Source: Varroa destructor
Taxonomy: Eukaryota > Arthropoda > Arachnida > Mesostigmata > Varroidae
Reading direction: 5' to 3'
Length of the DNA: 64,000 nt
Assembly (NCBI RefSeq): GCF_002443255.2
Contig: NW_019211455.1
Coordinates: forward strand, 36,609,472-36,673,471
Shown piece after piece: positions 14,101-23,642 of this stretch. Made by a program: the position numbers and the translations under genes. A model generated the notes under the pieces. It had not been told where the DNA came from. It ran no database searches and saw only the letters and a list, made by a program, of their open reading frames with translations. Position 1 is the stretch's first letter, and the number at the start of each line of letters is the position of its first letter.

Positions 14101-17100
14101 AAAATCTAATTAGCTTTTGTTCTAGGTATCACCTTGCCTCATGGGTAAACATCACTGAACAATGGCCCTGTCAGGCTTCGTGGTTGATACATTATTGTGA
14201 AACGCACGAGCAAGAAGTCGACGACAACGTAACGTTACGCGCTCTTTTTGACAAAATTCGCGTTGGCATGCCAATGACGAAAGAAATAGAGGAGTTACAA
14301 AATATGGACCATGATATCAAAAAAATGGAATTGTGCCTCTCCCTTAACTCGCAGGCACTACAGGTTGGCAATTTACGAATGTTCGTTCCGTTTGCTATCA
14401 ACCTCGACCCATACATACGGCGAGTCCTTCAAGACGTATATTTTTCTAGAGTGGAACAGGACAGCTCGGGCAAAATGGGAATAATTGCTGGTTGTCCATT
14501 TTCTGGGCAGGGCTTCCAAAGGAAGGTCAGTACTGCTCATTCATTGCGGAATGGCCCGTGGGGCATGTCACCTCTTGCGGCAGACCCACGTTATCTACAA
14601 GGGGTGGTTCAACAATCCGCTATTCAACAACAACAGCAGCAAACGCTACAACAACCGATGTACTGCACGCCCCAGCCTTACAACCGTAGGTATTAACTCC
14701 ACACGTTTAATCGCGATGCTCTGTGGAACAGATAGGAAGCCTACTTACGTACAAAATAGTGTTATTTGAACATTCGTCCATTTAAACAACGTTCCATGAC
14801 CAGGCCGCATCAATTACGAGGCTTATGATCACGAAAATTATGTTTATTTACAGCAATGATGTCGCCCTTCATGTATTATCCGCCAAATTCTTCAAATGCT
14901 CTTCCACTACCTCTCCTGCGACAATCGGGCCGACCAGTGAGTAGTTTAAACTAATTCCTGTCTAACTAATTGGCAGTTACTCGCTGTTGGATGCTTTAAA
15001 GATCTGAAAAAGGTCTAAAGCCTAAAGCATGTTATACTTCGTAAGATGCTACACCAATGCGCATTTAAATTCGATTGCAGTTATCATTCCCAGAGCGTTT
15101 AAGCGCGCAGACTAAGGATGGTATATGCAAGATGCTTAGCTGTCTGGATGGACTCAGTTCAGCCAATCTATCTGCGTACCAGGAGTCTATCAACAAGCAC
15201 AATATCAATGGGAGAGTGTTACTTAGCTGCGACCTTCAAGAGCTAAAAGTCGTACTAAATATGAATTTTGGTGATTGGGAGATTTTTCGTATGCACATCC
15301 TGCAATTGCGTGCAGCCGAAATTAGTGCTCTTGTTGAGTCACCTTTAGATGAAAGCAATGGTTTAGGTCAGCAGCAGCAATTACATGAATGGAATGACAA
15401 GACTGAGCGACAAGACAGGGATTCATTAGGCAGTCATTCAAGGCCAAGCACAGCTGTTAAAAATGACGAACGCGGATCTGAACGGGAGTCATCAGCTAAA
15501 TGCCATCGAAAACCTCCCACTGCAGTGAAGAACACCACATCTCTTGAAAAACAGGTAATAAACGCAAAATTTTCTAGCAGCGATGTCAGTGGCAGCGAAG
15601 CAATGATATCTGGTCCATCAAATCAATATCTAGCCGTCATCTCTAAAGATAGCAGAAGTGCCAAATCGTATAGAGCTATTTTAAGCAGTAAAAGAACGCT
15701 CTATTCTATCGAAATCAATAGCACTACAAGAGGCTTCTACGGTTTACGTATGTGATAGATATGATATTACGTTTTATATCGCGCCCTAAATCTCGCGACA
15801 TCCATGAATTCTTAGCGTTACCGCGAACCAGACATCACACAGATGTTTTCTTAATTTTAACAGCATTAACCATACCATTGTTCAATTATGGTGCGTTAAA
15901 CTATTATTAGCAAACATACAGTCTGTTAAATGAATTACGGCCTAACGATAATTTAGGTAACTATGGAAGACAGCATGATCTTGGGAGCTCTGGAAACACT
16001 CAATGAAGAAGCTCCGGAAGATGGCTGCCATATTCGTGAACTGGGATCAGTTGCTACCAGTCTATCACCTATCCTATCCGACGAGGAGTCTGTTCCGTCA
16101 CCGTCCGAGTCAGCGAGCTCAGACCCTTGTCCAACACCTCTTTGTCCCCAACAGGTACCGGCAAGCGCTCGACTGCACGTACCTTCGGGCGATGATGGCT
16201 CCAATGCAGAACTCGACTTTGTCTATATACACAAGACCGGCAATAGTCGATACAGGTACTTCCCATTTACTAAGCCAAATATTAATCGTACAAAAAATTA
16301 CTGACAATACATATTTATGAATGGGATCGTTAAAGAGATGGGCCGTGAGGGCTTGCAGCTTTCATAACATGGTGATCCCTTTTCCGTGATTCGGCGTCAG
16401 CTTGAATTCCCTATCAACGTCCGTGCCCGACATAGAGTGGGGCACCGGCGGTGGGGGAAATACTGGAAGTGCCTTCTCGACTTCTGGCGGTGGTGCTAGC
16501 AGCGGCCTCGCCCCAACGCCAGCGCAGGGGATCGCAGCTCCTGCTGCCCACGGCCTCAGTATCCCAACACAGAACGCCACTCTCGTTTCGGCGCCACCCA
16601 GTATCGCGTCGAGTCCATCGGTAAGGAAGTATTATTAATTATGTTTCTAATAACCGTTTAAATACAGATTAATACTGTCATCAGAATAAGTGGAAGCAAT
16701 ACCACAGAGCTATCATTAGACCCATTAAATATTACACTTTTTGATATGGCTATTTGCTACTCTTTTCTAACTCTGCACATATCTTTTTTTCATTTTGCAA
16801 ATGTCTAGAATGTTTCTGCAATAGTAAAAACTCTCATCGTATTCCGATAGTAATTTACGAAAACGGCTGCTTTCAAGCTGGCAGCAATCATCGTTATTGT
16901 ATAACACGTAACAAGTATAAGTTTGTTTGTTCTGTTTGATATGCTGATTGTTTACAATAACAAGTGCACATCTGCCTAGCGTCGTCCTTACAAACCTTCG
17001 ACAAAAAATGACTGGCTACATATGATAAGGGTTTCCATGTAAAAAGGTGTGAGTCTATACTTTGTGGGTTCGGAATATATATACTTTTTTTTTTTCTAAA

Positions 17101-20100
17101 TGTCCTTGATTTGGAAATTCTACCAAAATACAGCGGACAATTTTAAAATTAAAGAACCCTAAAATTTGCTAATACTGCTAACCAACGCAATTTTAATACT
17201 GCCACCACCGCTGAAAGTACGAAGATGGTATTGAAACTTTAATTAAAGGCAATTCAAAATAAACCATAGTAGCTTTAGTATACATAAATAGTTCTGTGGA
17301 AGGTTATGCGACTGGTGGAATCAAATGAAATTAAAGCAATATATATATACGCAGTTTCAAAGAGACTTAGGTTTGCTTTTCTTTTCCGAGATACAACATA
17401 GCTTGAAGACCTCAGTCACAAATAAAAATTAATGAATGTGATTATGACCAATTATATGACTAACATCAGTTTAATGTACCCTTTTCTAAAAGTTGGCTTG
17501 GCGAATAAATCCTATTTCGCTCGTATTGAAATCTTGCACTTCTCTTCACGATTTTTTGTATTAAGGTTCCTTCAATCTTCAGGATGGCGTATGTAACACG
17601 CGAAAGCTATTCCTCTATGTAGATTTATGTATTGCTTTTAAGAAAGTTGGAAGCGCATGGATAGTAAGGAACACTAAATAATATTTAAGAGCCAAACAAG
17701 AGCATTCTTTACAAAAATCACCTCAATGCAACCTAGTTGCTCACAAAAACGCTTCTTTTGAAAACGTATACCTAAGAAATCCGAAAATTGTTCTCACAAA
17801 TAATATAATTTCGCTTCTCTAAGTAAATTTGTCTTTTGAGTAGACGAAAATAGACGAATAGACATTCTCGACTACCGCCCTTGTTTCAGTCTTGTCAGAC
17901 TTTAAGCAAATCTTTAACGCAGAAAAATGCCATTATTGCATTAACTCGCGTAACTCATAAAAACAGAACAATAAATGTTTGTTACTGCCTTACATACCGT
18001 GTAGTAACAAGGTTTTCAACTTTTAATGTTGGCTCGGCTAACTATATTGGCGGGAGCTCCATATTTGCCAATTTAGATCGAATCAATGATCACGAATCTC
18101 ATAAAAAAAAGGCCATAAAATTTATTTTCAAACAGGCTCGAATTAGGTTCGAACTGAAAGTCTAATTCAACGCTTGGCCCAACATAAGAGATTCCGATAC
18201 CCACCTCTGTTTTTGGCGTTTTTTGGATCTACATTTTTACACAAAATGGAAGAAAAGACTTTAGTAACCGCTAGGTATTCCACAATTAGCTAGCGTTTAT
18301 TCATTCCCTGGCCTAAATTATTTCGCAGATCTTTGACATATCATTTGCAATCATTACCGTTTTCTGGGCACTCTGCACCTGGATTACTTTCAGTGCTAAA
18401 GGAATCTCTCTTAGATACGTCAATCCAGTTGTCTCTGGTTGTCGACGACATAGAGGACTATTAAAATCATACCTTTTATTTGCATATGCTTTTCTTTCAA
18501 ATCAACTCGTTGGCAAGAACACGAGTCTCCAACCAACTTATGACTACAAAATTGCCCAAAATGTACCCCGCGGTGGAAATGTTTGTTATTGGTTTCTAAC
18601 TGCCCTTTGAAGGGTGACTCATTCTCTCTATTGGTAAATCCAACATATCAAAATACTGATTAGAGCATAACCATTCTAAAACCTTATAGGACATCTTAAT
18701 ACACGTTTAAAGAAGCATTCGTCTTAATTCCCTTGCTGTTCATCAGAGGAGTTCATGGGTCACCATGAATATCAAAACATCTAATTCGTTAATTTTAGAG
18801 TTTGTAGCTGTGCGGTTTTTTAGCTGGTATGGGTATCATAATCTTGGATGAACTGATTTTATCGAGCCTGGCAGTACTTCCTCAAGTTTAGCAGCCTAAA
18901 ATTTTCTTAGGGCTTGTGGTATAGTGTAATCTAAGCCAACATATTTTCGTCTTAGTCTGGCCAACCGTTAGTCCCTGCACGAGGAAGTTCTCCAGGACTT
19001 GGTCAAGACCCCCGTGCCTTAAGAAACAAGCTTCTGGATTCTGTCACAGGCTCACCAAAAACTCCACGACGCAACCGCGACTCCGGTAAGTCTTACTTAA
19101 CTATGACCGGACTATCCAGTCACGGTAGTAATTCTGTAATGATAGCTTAACTAAAATTTTTCTTTTCCTTTTATAATCCCATGTTCGATAAACTTAAAAA
19201 AATAAAAATGGAAATCTTTTATACTATGCAGTCATCTACGTTACTCGACTTGTGGAAAATCTTATTGTCCTTCGACAATTATTACCATCGCGACCTTTAG
19301 TATGCTAAGAAATTATGAGAAGTTATGAGCATCTCTATGCTTACACAGTAAGTCTATAATTTATGACACCGATGTACACGAACCACATGCGGAGTCACTT
19401 TTGGTGCTTCGTATGTGTTTCGTGCGCTTTTATAGGCATATATATAGGCGGACAGGCGTTATACTGCCATTCCACATCAGCAGTGCCATATAAGAAATGG
19501 CAAATAAATGATAGTAACCAAGGAATTAAGCAGGCCGCACAACAAATGCGCAAACAAATATTGTGTGATTGCTTTGATTCTTTATCAGTGCCCTTATATT
19601 GTATAAATAAGACACTAGCTTTACCCAGTTTATGGTTTAGTAAACCAGTGACTATCAAAAATAATACGCTATTTGTTTTGCTAATGATTATTTCAGCTAT
19701 CAAACCACCTTCTTCTCTAACAATCGTCGAAGGAATTCCCACTGAAGACGAGAAGAAGCCTCTACTCAGCGAAATGTCAGTTACGGCAAAGCCTTGAATA
19801 CTATCTGGTAGGAAATATGAAATGGTCTGAATTCGAATACGACTCTGGACGCTTCGGTTTGCCAGCAAGACTAGCAAAAAAATTGATTCTTCTATCCTGT
19901 GAAATTTAAAAAAACATCTTCGAAATTTGAATAAACTGTCATTAAATCAGTTATATGTACCCTGCTAAGCATCTTATTCCTTGGAGGATATAGACGCTTA
20001 GCACAAACGTACTTTTTAACGTATGGCTGGGTATAAACTCTGGGCTAGTTACTGGTCATAGATGTGGGCAAGAGCTTCATATTACTATAATGTATGTGTC

Positions 20101-21327
20101 GTGCGTCGGCATTACAGGGAACCGGTAGATTTGCCCCCTAGGGGTGTTCAGCCACAATCGGCTGAATCTAGAAGGCAACACTTCGGACGCCAGTTCTCAA
20201 TCAAAGAGGATGACGTAGATCGCTCCAGGTAAACTGCAGGATCGATGATTCTTAATACTTAGAGCTTTATTGGGATTCTCCGACTTCTTGTTTCTTTTTC
20301 GTACACGAAACCCTACTTACTATCATTAATTGGCCTGCTCTCCTCGATTTCAACTCGTCTGTTTCCCGTCTATAACTACCTTAATTCGGCCTATATCACT
20401 AGTTTGCAGGTACCTTTTCGCACCCAATAATTAACATTTGATCATTCATCGTATAACAAGCAAACACTTATGTATGAGTCTACATATTCGGCATGCTGCG
20501 AGCTAACGCTATCGAGCTTACATGTGAGCAAATCTAACACACTTTACGTATGGATAGAGCAGTACATAGAATAAGTCACCTCAGCTGTCTCAGACTTGAC
20601 AAGGGGGTTCCGCGCAATAATCACTTCAGCAGCAGCAGCACAGATTACTCGACGTCACTAACTGTGTGATTTAACATCCTTATCATCCCGCCTTGCTATA
20701 CACCATATATATATATAATAAAAACCAACTGGTCCACCCGCTGTGACCTGCTCTGTTGCGTTTAAAAGCTTCTTTTGTTTGTTCGCAGCTGCGGGCTTTT
20801 TTGATGATGATTTATCTTTTATTAGTTAGGTAAATATGTTGAAGTTCATCTCAGCTTCTCCTAATCTCAAACAAAAGAATCGTCAAAATCAGCGTTAAAC
20901 TACTTTTTTTTATTTTGTTTTACACTGAATCTGAAGTAAATACGTAAGGATCTGCCTATGGTGCATTACTTCTTACTATGCCTTTTCCAGTGGTCGACCA
21001 CAAAACGCCTCCGTTACGCGCTCCAAATCGCTAGCGTCAGATGCACGCCAAGAATACGAGGAGCTCAGCTTTTCGCAGAAACGATTGCAGAGGGAGGGCG
21101 GTTCTTTTGAGTCTGCTGTCGTAGCAATAACAGCAGGCGACGCGGGCTCGTCCGCTTCGCATTTTTCAGGACACTCTGCGCAATCTGCTCGACGGTCATG
21201 CGCGATTTTAAGGCTTCACCAGCAGAGCGGCCTCACCGATGACCCCAGGTTCAAAGAGAATGAAAGAAATCTGCAGGAAGAGCGAAAAACAAAATCAACG
21301 AGCGCGTCAACTGAGACAGTCATTTGA
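6025..21327 (+). CDS. Kidins220: Kinase D-interacting substrate of 220 kDa (ARMS), near-complete gene
   Basis: A transmembrane scaffold which in vertebrates binds neurotrophin and ephrin receptors and is a protein kinase D substrate. Coding exons: 6025-6212, 7304-7423, 9506-9703, 9874-10617, 10868-11139, 11432-11664, 11899-12241, 12970-14007, 14126-14685, 14854-14936, 15081-15554, 15957-16255, 16401-16620, 18956-19085, 19697-19775, 20118-20228, 20991-21327. Every junction keeps frame. The joined product is about 1,810 residues, close to the 1,771 I recall for human. Domain order matches the family: about 11 ankyrin repeats, a KAP P-loop NTPase interrupted by four membrane helices, a Pro/Tyr-rich linker, a SAM-like domain, a long disordered tail and a PDZ ligand. 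The first exon opens in phase 1, so at least one 5' exon with the start codon is missing. Introns after 10617 (GC donor) and 19775 (gtcagt donor) are unusual. The minor tail exons between 16401 and 20228 rest mainly on phase consistency. Confidence 0.93.
8380..9100 (-). mobile_element. Degenerate non-LTR retrotransposon reverse transcriptase fragment
   Basis: Antisense in the Kidins220 intron 7424-9505. One continuous minus-strand frame carries reverse transcriptase motifs, but it is broken by two in-frame stops near 8780-8815 and lacks both ends. In order it reads [17 protein letters not shown] (family PGPDGI-NE-LK), [17 protein letters not shown], a decayed YRGI block, [17 protein letters not shown] (QxGFR), [16 protein letters not shown] (the catalytic FxxAFD, here AAVD) and [17 protein letters not shown] (QGxxLSPLLF). 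The YxDD box is missing or beyond the preserved part. It is an inactive relic; the clade (CR1-, jockey- or RTE-like) cannot be fixed by eye. Confidence 0.85.
10618..10867 (+). other. Kidins220: GC-AG intron in Kidins220
   Basis: No GT donor keeps frame between the ankyrin exons. Using gtatta at 10622 gives a +1 phase and a quick stop in exon 10868-11139. Splitting after TTG at 10617, with donor gcatgt at 10618 and acceptor ccgcag at 10862-10867, restores phase 0 and gives NLELVTLLIER, which matches the vertebrate NIEVVELLLDK helix without a gap. The donor context (TTG|gcatgt) is weak for a GC intron, so this call rests on frame and homology. Confidence 0.7.
11432..14685 (+). CDS. Kidins220: Kidins220 exons 6-9: KAP P-loop NTPase with four membrane helices
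   Basis: Exon 11432-11664 opens [15 protein letters not shown] and holds the Walker A region [14 protein letters not shown], followed by a first hydrophobic helix. Exon 11899-12241 starts with a second helix and ends ALEEEFG. Exon 12970-14007 carries helices three and four ([20 protein letters not shown] and [17 protein letters not shown]), the Walker B region [26 protein letters not shown] and [15 protein letters not shown], then a variable basic insert and [15 protein letters not shown]. Exon 14126-14685 continues [13 protein letters not shown] to [20 protein letters not shown]. This is the KAP family layout, with helices inserted between Walker A and Walker B. The residue after the Walker A lysine is Gly rather than the usual Ser/Thr, so nucleotide binding may be altered. 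Confidence 0.94.
14854..21327 (+). CDS. Kidins220: Kidins220 exons 10-17: linker, SAM-like domain, disordered tail, PDZ ligand
   Basis: Exon 14854-14936 is a Pro/Tyr linker ([12 protein letters not shown]) like the PFFAPYLYTPRYYP region of vertebrates. Exon 15081-15554 encodes the SAM-like domain: [30 protein letters not shown] and [19 protein letters not shown]. Exon 15957-16255 has [12 protein letters not shown] and [11 protein letters not shown]; 16401-16620 is Gly/Ser/Ala rich; 18956-19085, 19697-19775 and 20118-20228 are short, charged and disordered. The last exon, 20991-21327, runs from [15 protein letters not shown] to the stop and ends STETVI, a class I PDZ ligand; the vertebrate protein also ends in a PDZ ligand. 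Exon phases are 1/0, 0/0, 0/2, 2/0, 0/1, 1/2, 2/2 and 2/stop. Exon order in the tail is likely, but not every exon is proven. Confidence 0.82.
15555..15755 (+). other. Kidins220: Open intron start after Kidins220 SAM exon (possible retained end)
   Basis: The reading frame stays open for 66 codons past the donor at 15555 (CAG|gtaata) and stops at 15755. If the intron were retained, a short isoform would end soon after the SAM-like domain and lack the tail and PDZ ligand. The extra residues ([16 protein letters not shown]) show no known motif. It is probably an ordinary intron, noted because the open stretch is longer than expected. Confidence 0.25.
19697..19797 (+). other. Kidins220: Kidins220 exon with alternative stop (short C-terminus)
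   Basis: After the acceptor tttcag at 19691-19696 the frame reads [19 protein letters not shown] and KKPLLSEM. If the donor at 19776 (AAT|gtcagt) is used, exon 20118-20228 joins in phase and the protein continues to the PDZ ligand. If it is not used, the frame reads SVTAKP and stops at 19797. The gtcagt donor is also used after 11664 in this gene, which makes the long form credible. The short form would lack STETVI. Confidence 0.45.
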
Positions 21328-21647
21328 GTGACTGACCCTCAGCTTACCTTTTCTTCCTCAAGTTGAAGTCATCAACCTACCCGAAGGAAAAATGCATTCC
21401 ATACGCTGCAGTTACGCTTGTTAAGTTCCAGGCAACAATACAATGTTCACAATAGTGACTGTCTATCTCGCTGCAAAGGCAGCCCGCGCTCTTTAGATGC
21501 CTTACGTTCTCCGTTGAGATACCGACAAATATTGAGTAACATGAACGACTAATATGTCCGCAATGGAGTGGCTCTTGACCGAACGCTCTCACTACCCGGT
21601 GACATTTTTCTTTCTTGCACACTTTCTACCTTAGCTTAGCATATACA

Positions 21648-21653
21648 ATAATA

Positions 21654-21691
<38 letters not shown>

Positions 21692-21697
21692 TATTAT
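21648..21697. repeat. 50-bp perfect palindrome built on an AT microsatellite
   Basis: An (AT)n tract is flanked by ataatacc on the left and ggtattat on the right, so the whole 50 bp is its own reverse complement. AT tracts are palindromic anyway; the eight matching flank bases on each side are the unusual part. It would lie in the 3' UTR of Kidins220 if the polyadenylation signal at 22284 is used, and could form a long RNA hairpin. Confidence 0.9.
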
Positions 21698-21984
21698 CGT
21701 CTTGACGTTTACCTTCCTGCTGTTTATTTGGATGGAGAGAAATATTTGTGAACTAAGCTAAACGTTCGCCGCCACTTTCAGGATTTTTTTTATTTAGATA
21801 GATGCTGTGGACTTATAGATCGTATCTGCACAGCTCAACAAGAGTGTGTTTTCAGGGTATACATATTCAAAAAGAAATTACCGCATACGTCTGAAATGAC
21901 GGTTATTAGTTCGCGTATTTTTCTTATTCACTAGTCAAGTGTTTATCTGTTTTGTAACTAAGTTTGCCACATATATCATATATT

Positions 21985-22033
21985 ATGAGCCACATATATC
22001 AATGGTTATAAACCATTGGTGTATATGGCTCAT
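21985..22033. repeat. Near-perfect 49-bp inverted repeat
   Basis: Arms 21985-22007 and 22011-22033 match at 20 of 23 positions around a 3-base loop (ata). The outer eight bases (atgagcca/tggctcat) and inner eight bases (caatggtt/aaccattg) are exact. The differences are pyrimidine transitions that leave G-U pairs possible in RNA. Confidence 0.9.
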
Positions 22034-22127
22034 ATCACTGACTCAAAAGCAATGTGTTTCTATTAATGGTAATCCACCTTATCTGCAGTATAAATTCGCA
22101 GTAGCGAGTCGATGTTCATATTAGTTC

Positions 22128-22205
22128 AACACATATTGAAGCAGAGACTCTGGAACACATATTGAAGCAGAGACTCTGGAACACATATTGAAGCAGAGAC
22201 TCTGG
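22128..22205. repeat. Three perfect tandem copies of a 26-bp unit
   Basis: Units start at 22128, 22154 and 22180. Each begins aacacatattgaag and ends agactctgg, with no differences between copies. No spacers are present, so this is a minisatellite and not a CRISPR array. Identity of all three copies suggests recent expansion. Confidence 0.95.
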
Positions 22206-22283
22206 AACGATATGAGCTCAATGAGCTAAATTAACTGATATCAGACTTAAATTGACTTAAAATTAAGTGACAGTAGTTCGAAC

Positions 22284-22289
22284 AATAAA
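22284..22289 (+). terminator. Kidins220: Candidate polyadenylation signal AATAAA for Kidins220
   Basis: First AATAAA I found on the plus strand after the Kidins220 stop, about 960 nt downstream. It implies a 3' UTR of nearly 1 kb containing the palindromes and tandem repeat. Confidence 0.4.
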
Positions 22290-23642
22290 ATTCTTCGTAT
22301 ATCATCATGCCTTCACCAGTCTGCAGCAATTTCGGTGGACGAGCGACAATGAAATGCCTGTATCATTTATATCCTGGACATTTATATCGTCTACTAAATA
22401 AGTGAAAAATTGCTCAGAGTTGGAAAAAAGGCTCAAGCAACAAGATACTTTTAGCAGTTGGTAACGTGGTTCTCTCCATTTTGACTTTTTCTATATAGTA
22501 TCTTACATATATTATCTTTAAATGATTCATTTAGCTTCTGTAGAGTCTACCGCATGTTATTTATTGGTTGTTAAGCGCACAGAAACGTATTATATAATAA
22601 TATGTTTGAACAAGATATACAAGCAATTTTTTCGCTTATACAGCAGATACCAGAAGACAATCGATTTATTTTAGTGGTGAGAAAACAAGGTGACTGAATA
22701 GGTCATAAGTTCGGTATTAGATATTCGGATTAGGCGTGTGTGTGATCATCCCGATTAGATTGGCTACCGCTTTCCTATCTCACTCTCCGGCTGTTATATA
22801 TTTCTCCCCACCACTTTCGTTTTTACCATGAAGCGATAAGCCCACGTTACAGATAAATAACAATAATGTAAATATGAGCTAGAATTTTGCGACACGACGA
22901 AACGCCGTTTAAATTTCATTGCAACATTCTGGATGGTTGTTAGGACCCTCAATTCTGACTCCAACTTTTCTATAGTTGAAACCAAATTTGTTGTTCGTTT
23001 AAAATTTTTGTTCATTAAATTTCGCCACTAAAATGGTGGCCTGTCTCAGGATTAAATAATAAATAGTAACAAACGAAATAATGTACGGTGCCGTTGAAAC
23101 CAACGAACTTGTTGCATTCATAGAACAAGGTTCAATAAGCAAGAATCGTATTTCGAATCAAATCACTTGACACGAATAAATTTTTTATGGTGCAAAGTAG
23201 CAGAGATGACATAAAAAATAGCAACTGTTTTTTTTAATTTTTAACGGTGTTTTTATCGATTTAATTATTGGGAAGCATCAAATCTGCCACGTAAACTTCC
23301 GGTGCACTTTGCTTGAAGAAAATCTATTTTACAAAAATACGAGAAGTTTTTTAGATGTTTTTCTACTTTGAAGTCTACTATAACCCAGTATAGTACTAGT
23401 AAATGTGCATATATATGTCACTCGACTATGATGCTCATTTTATGTCTACTTATCATAATCACCTTCGTTATCAATATTACCGCACTCACGTTAAAGTTCT
23501 ACGAAGTTGCCTATTCCAAAAATAAAAAGAAGCGCCTGAGTAATCCAAAAACATGTTTCTACAAATTCCTCAAACACGAGGTATATCTAGTATACACAGT
23601 AGACGTTGCACATATTTTCATTCGATAATTCTAGACCGGCTA

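Larger units (their letters stand above)
21328..23642. other. Convergent 3' region of Kidins220 and GTF2H1
   Basis: About 2.3 kb between two facing stop codons. It holds a 50-bp AT-centred palindrome, a 49-bp near-palindrome and three 26-bp tandem repeats, all upstream of an AATAAA at 22284 that could end the Kidins220 mRNA. Beyond that I see only AT-rich sequence with short unrecognised frames. Confidence 0.5.

Noticed and set aside
19363..19797. 144-codon plus-strand frame taken as a gene
   Set aside because: Only the last part, from 19697, follows a splice acceptor and fits Kidins220; the rest is intron.
22128..22205. Tandem 26-bp repeats as a CRISPR array
   Set aside because: Units are directly adjacent with no spacers, and the host is a eukaryote.
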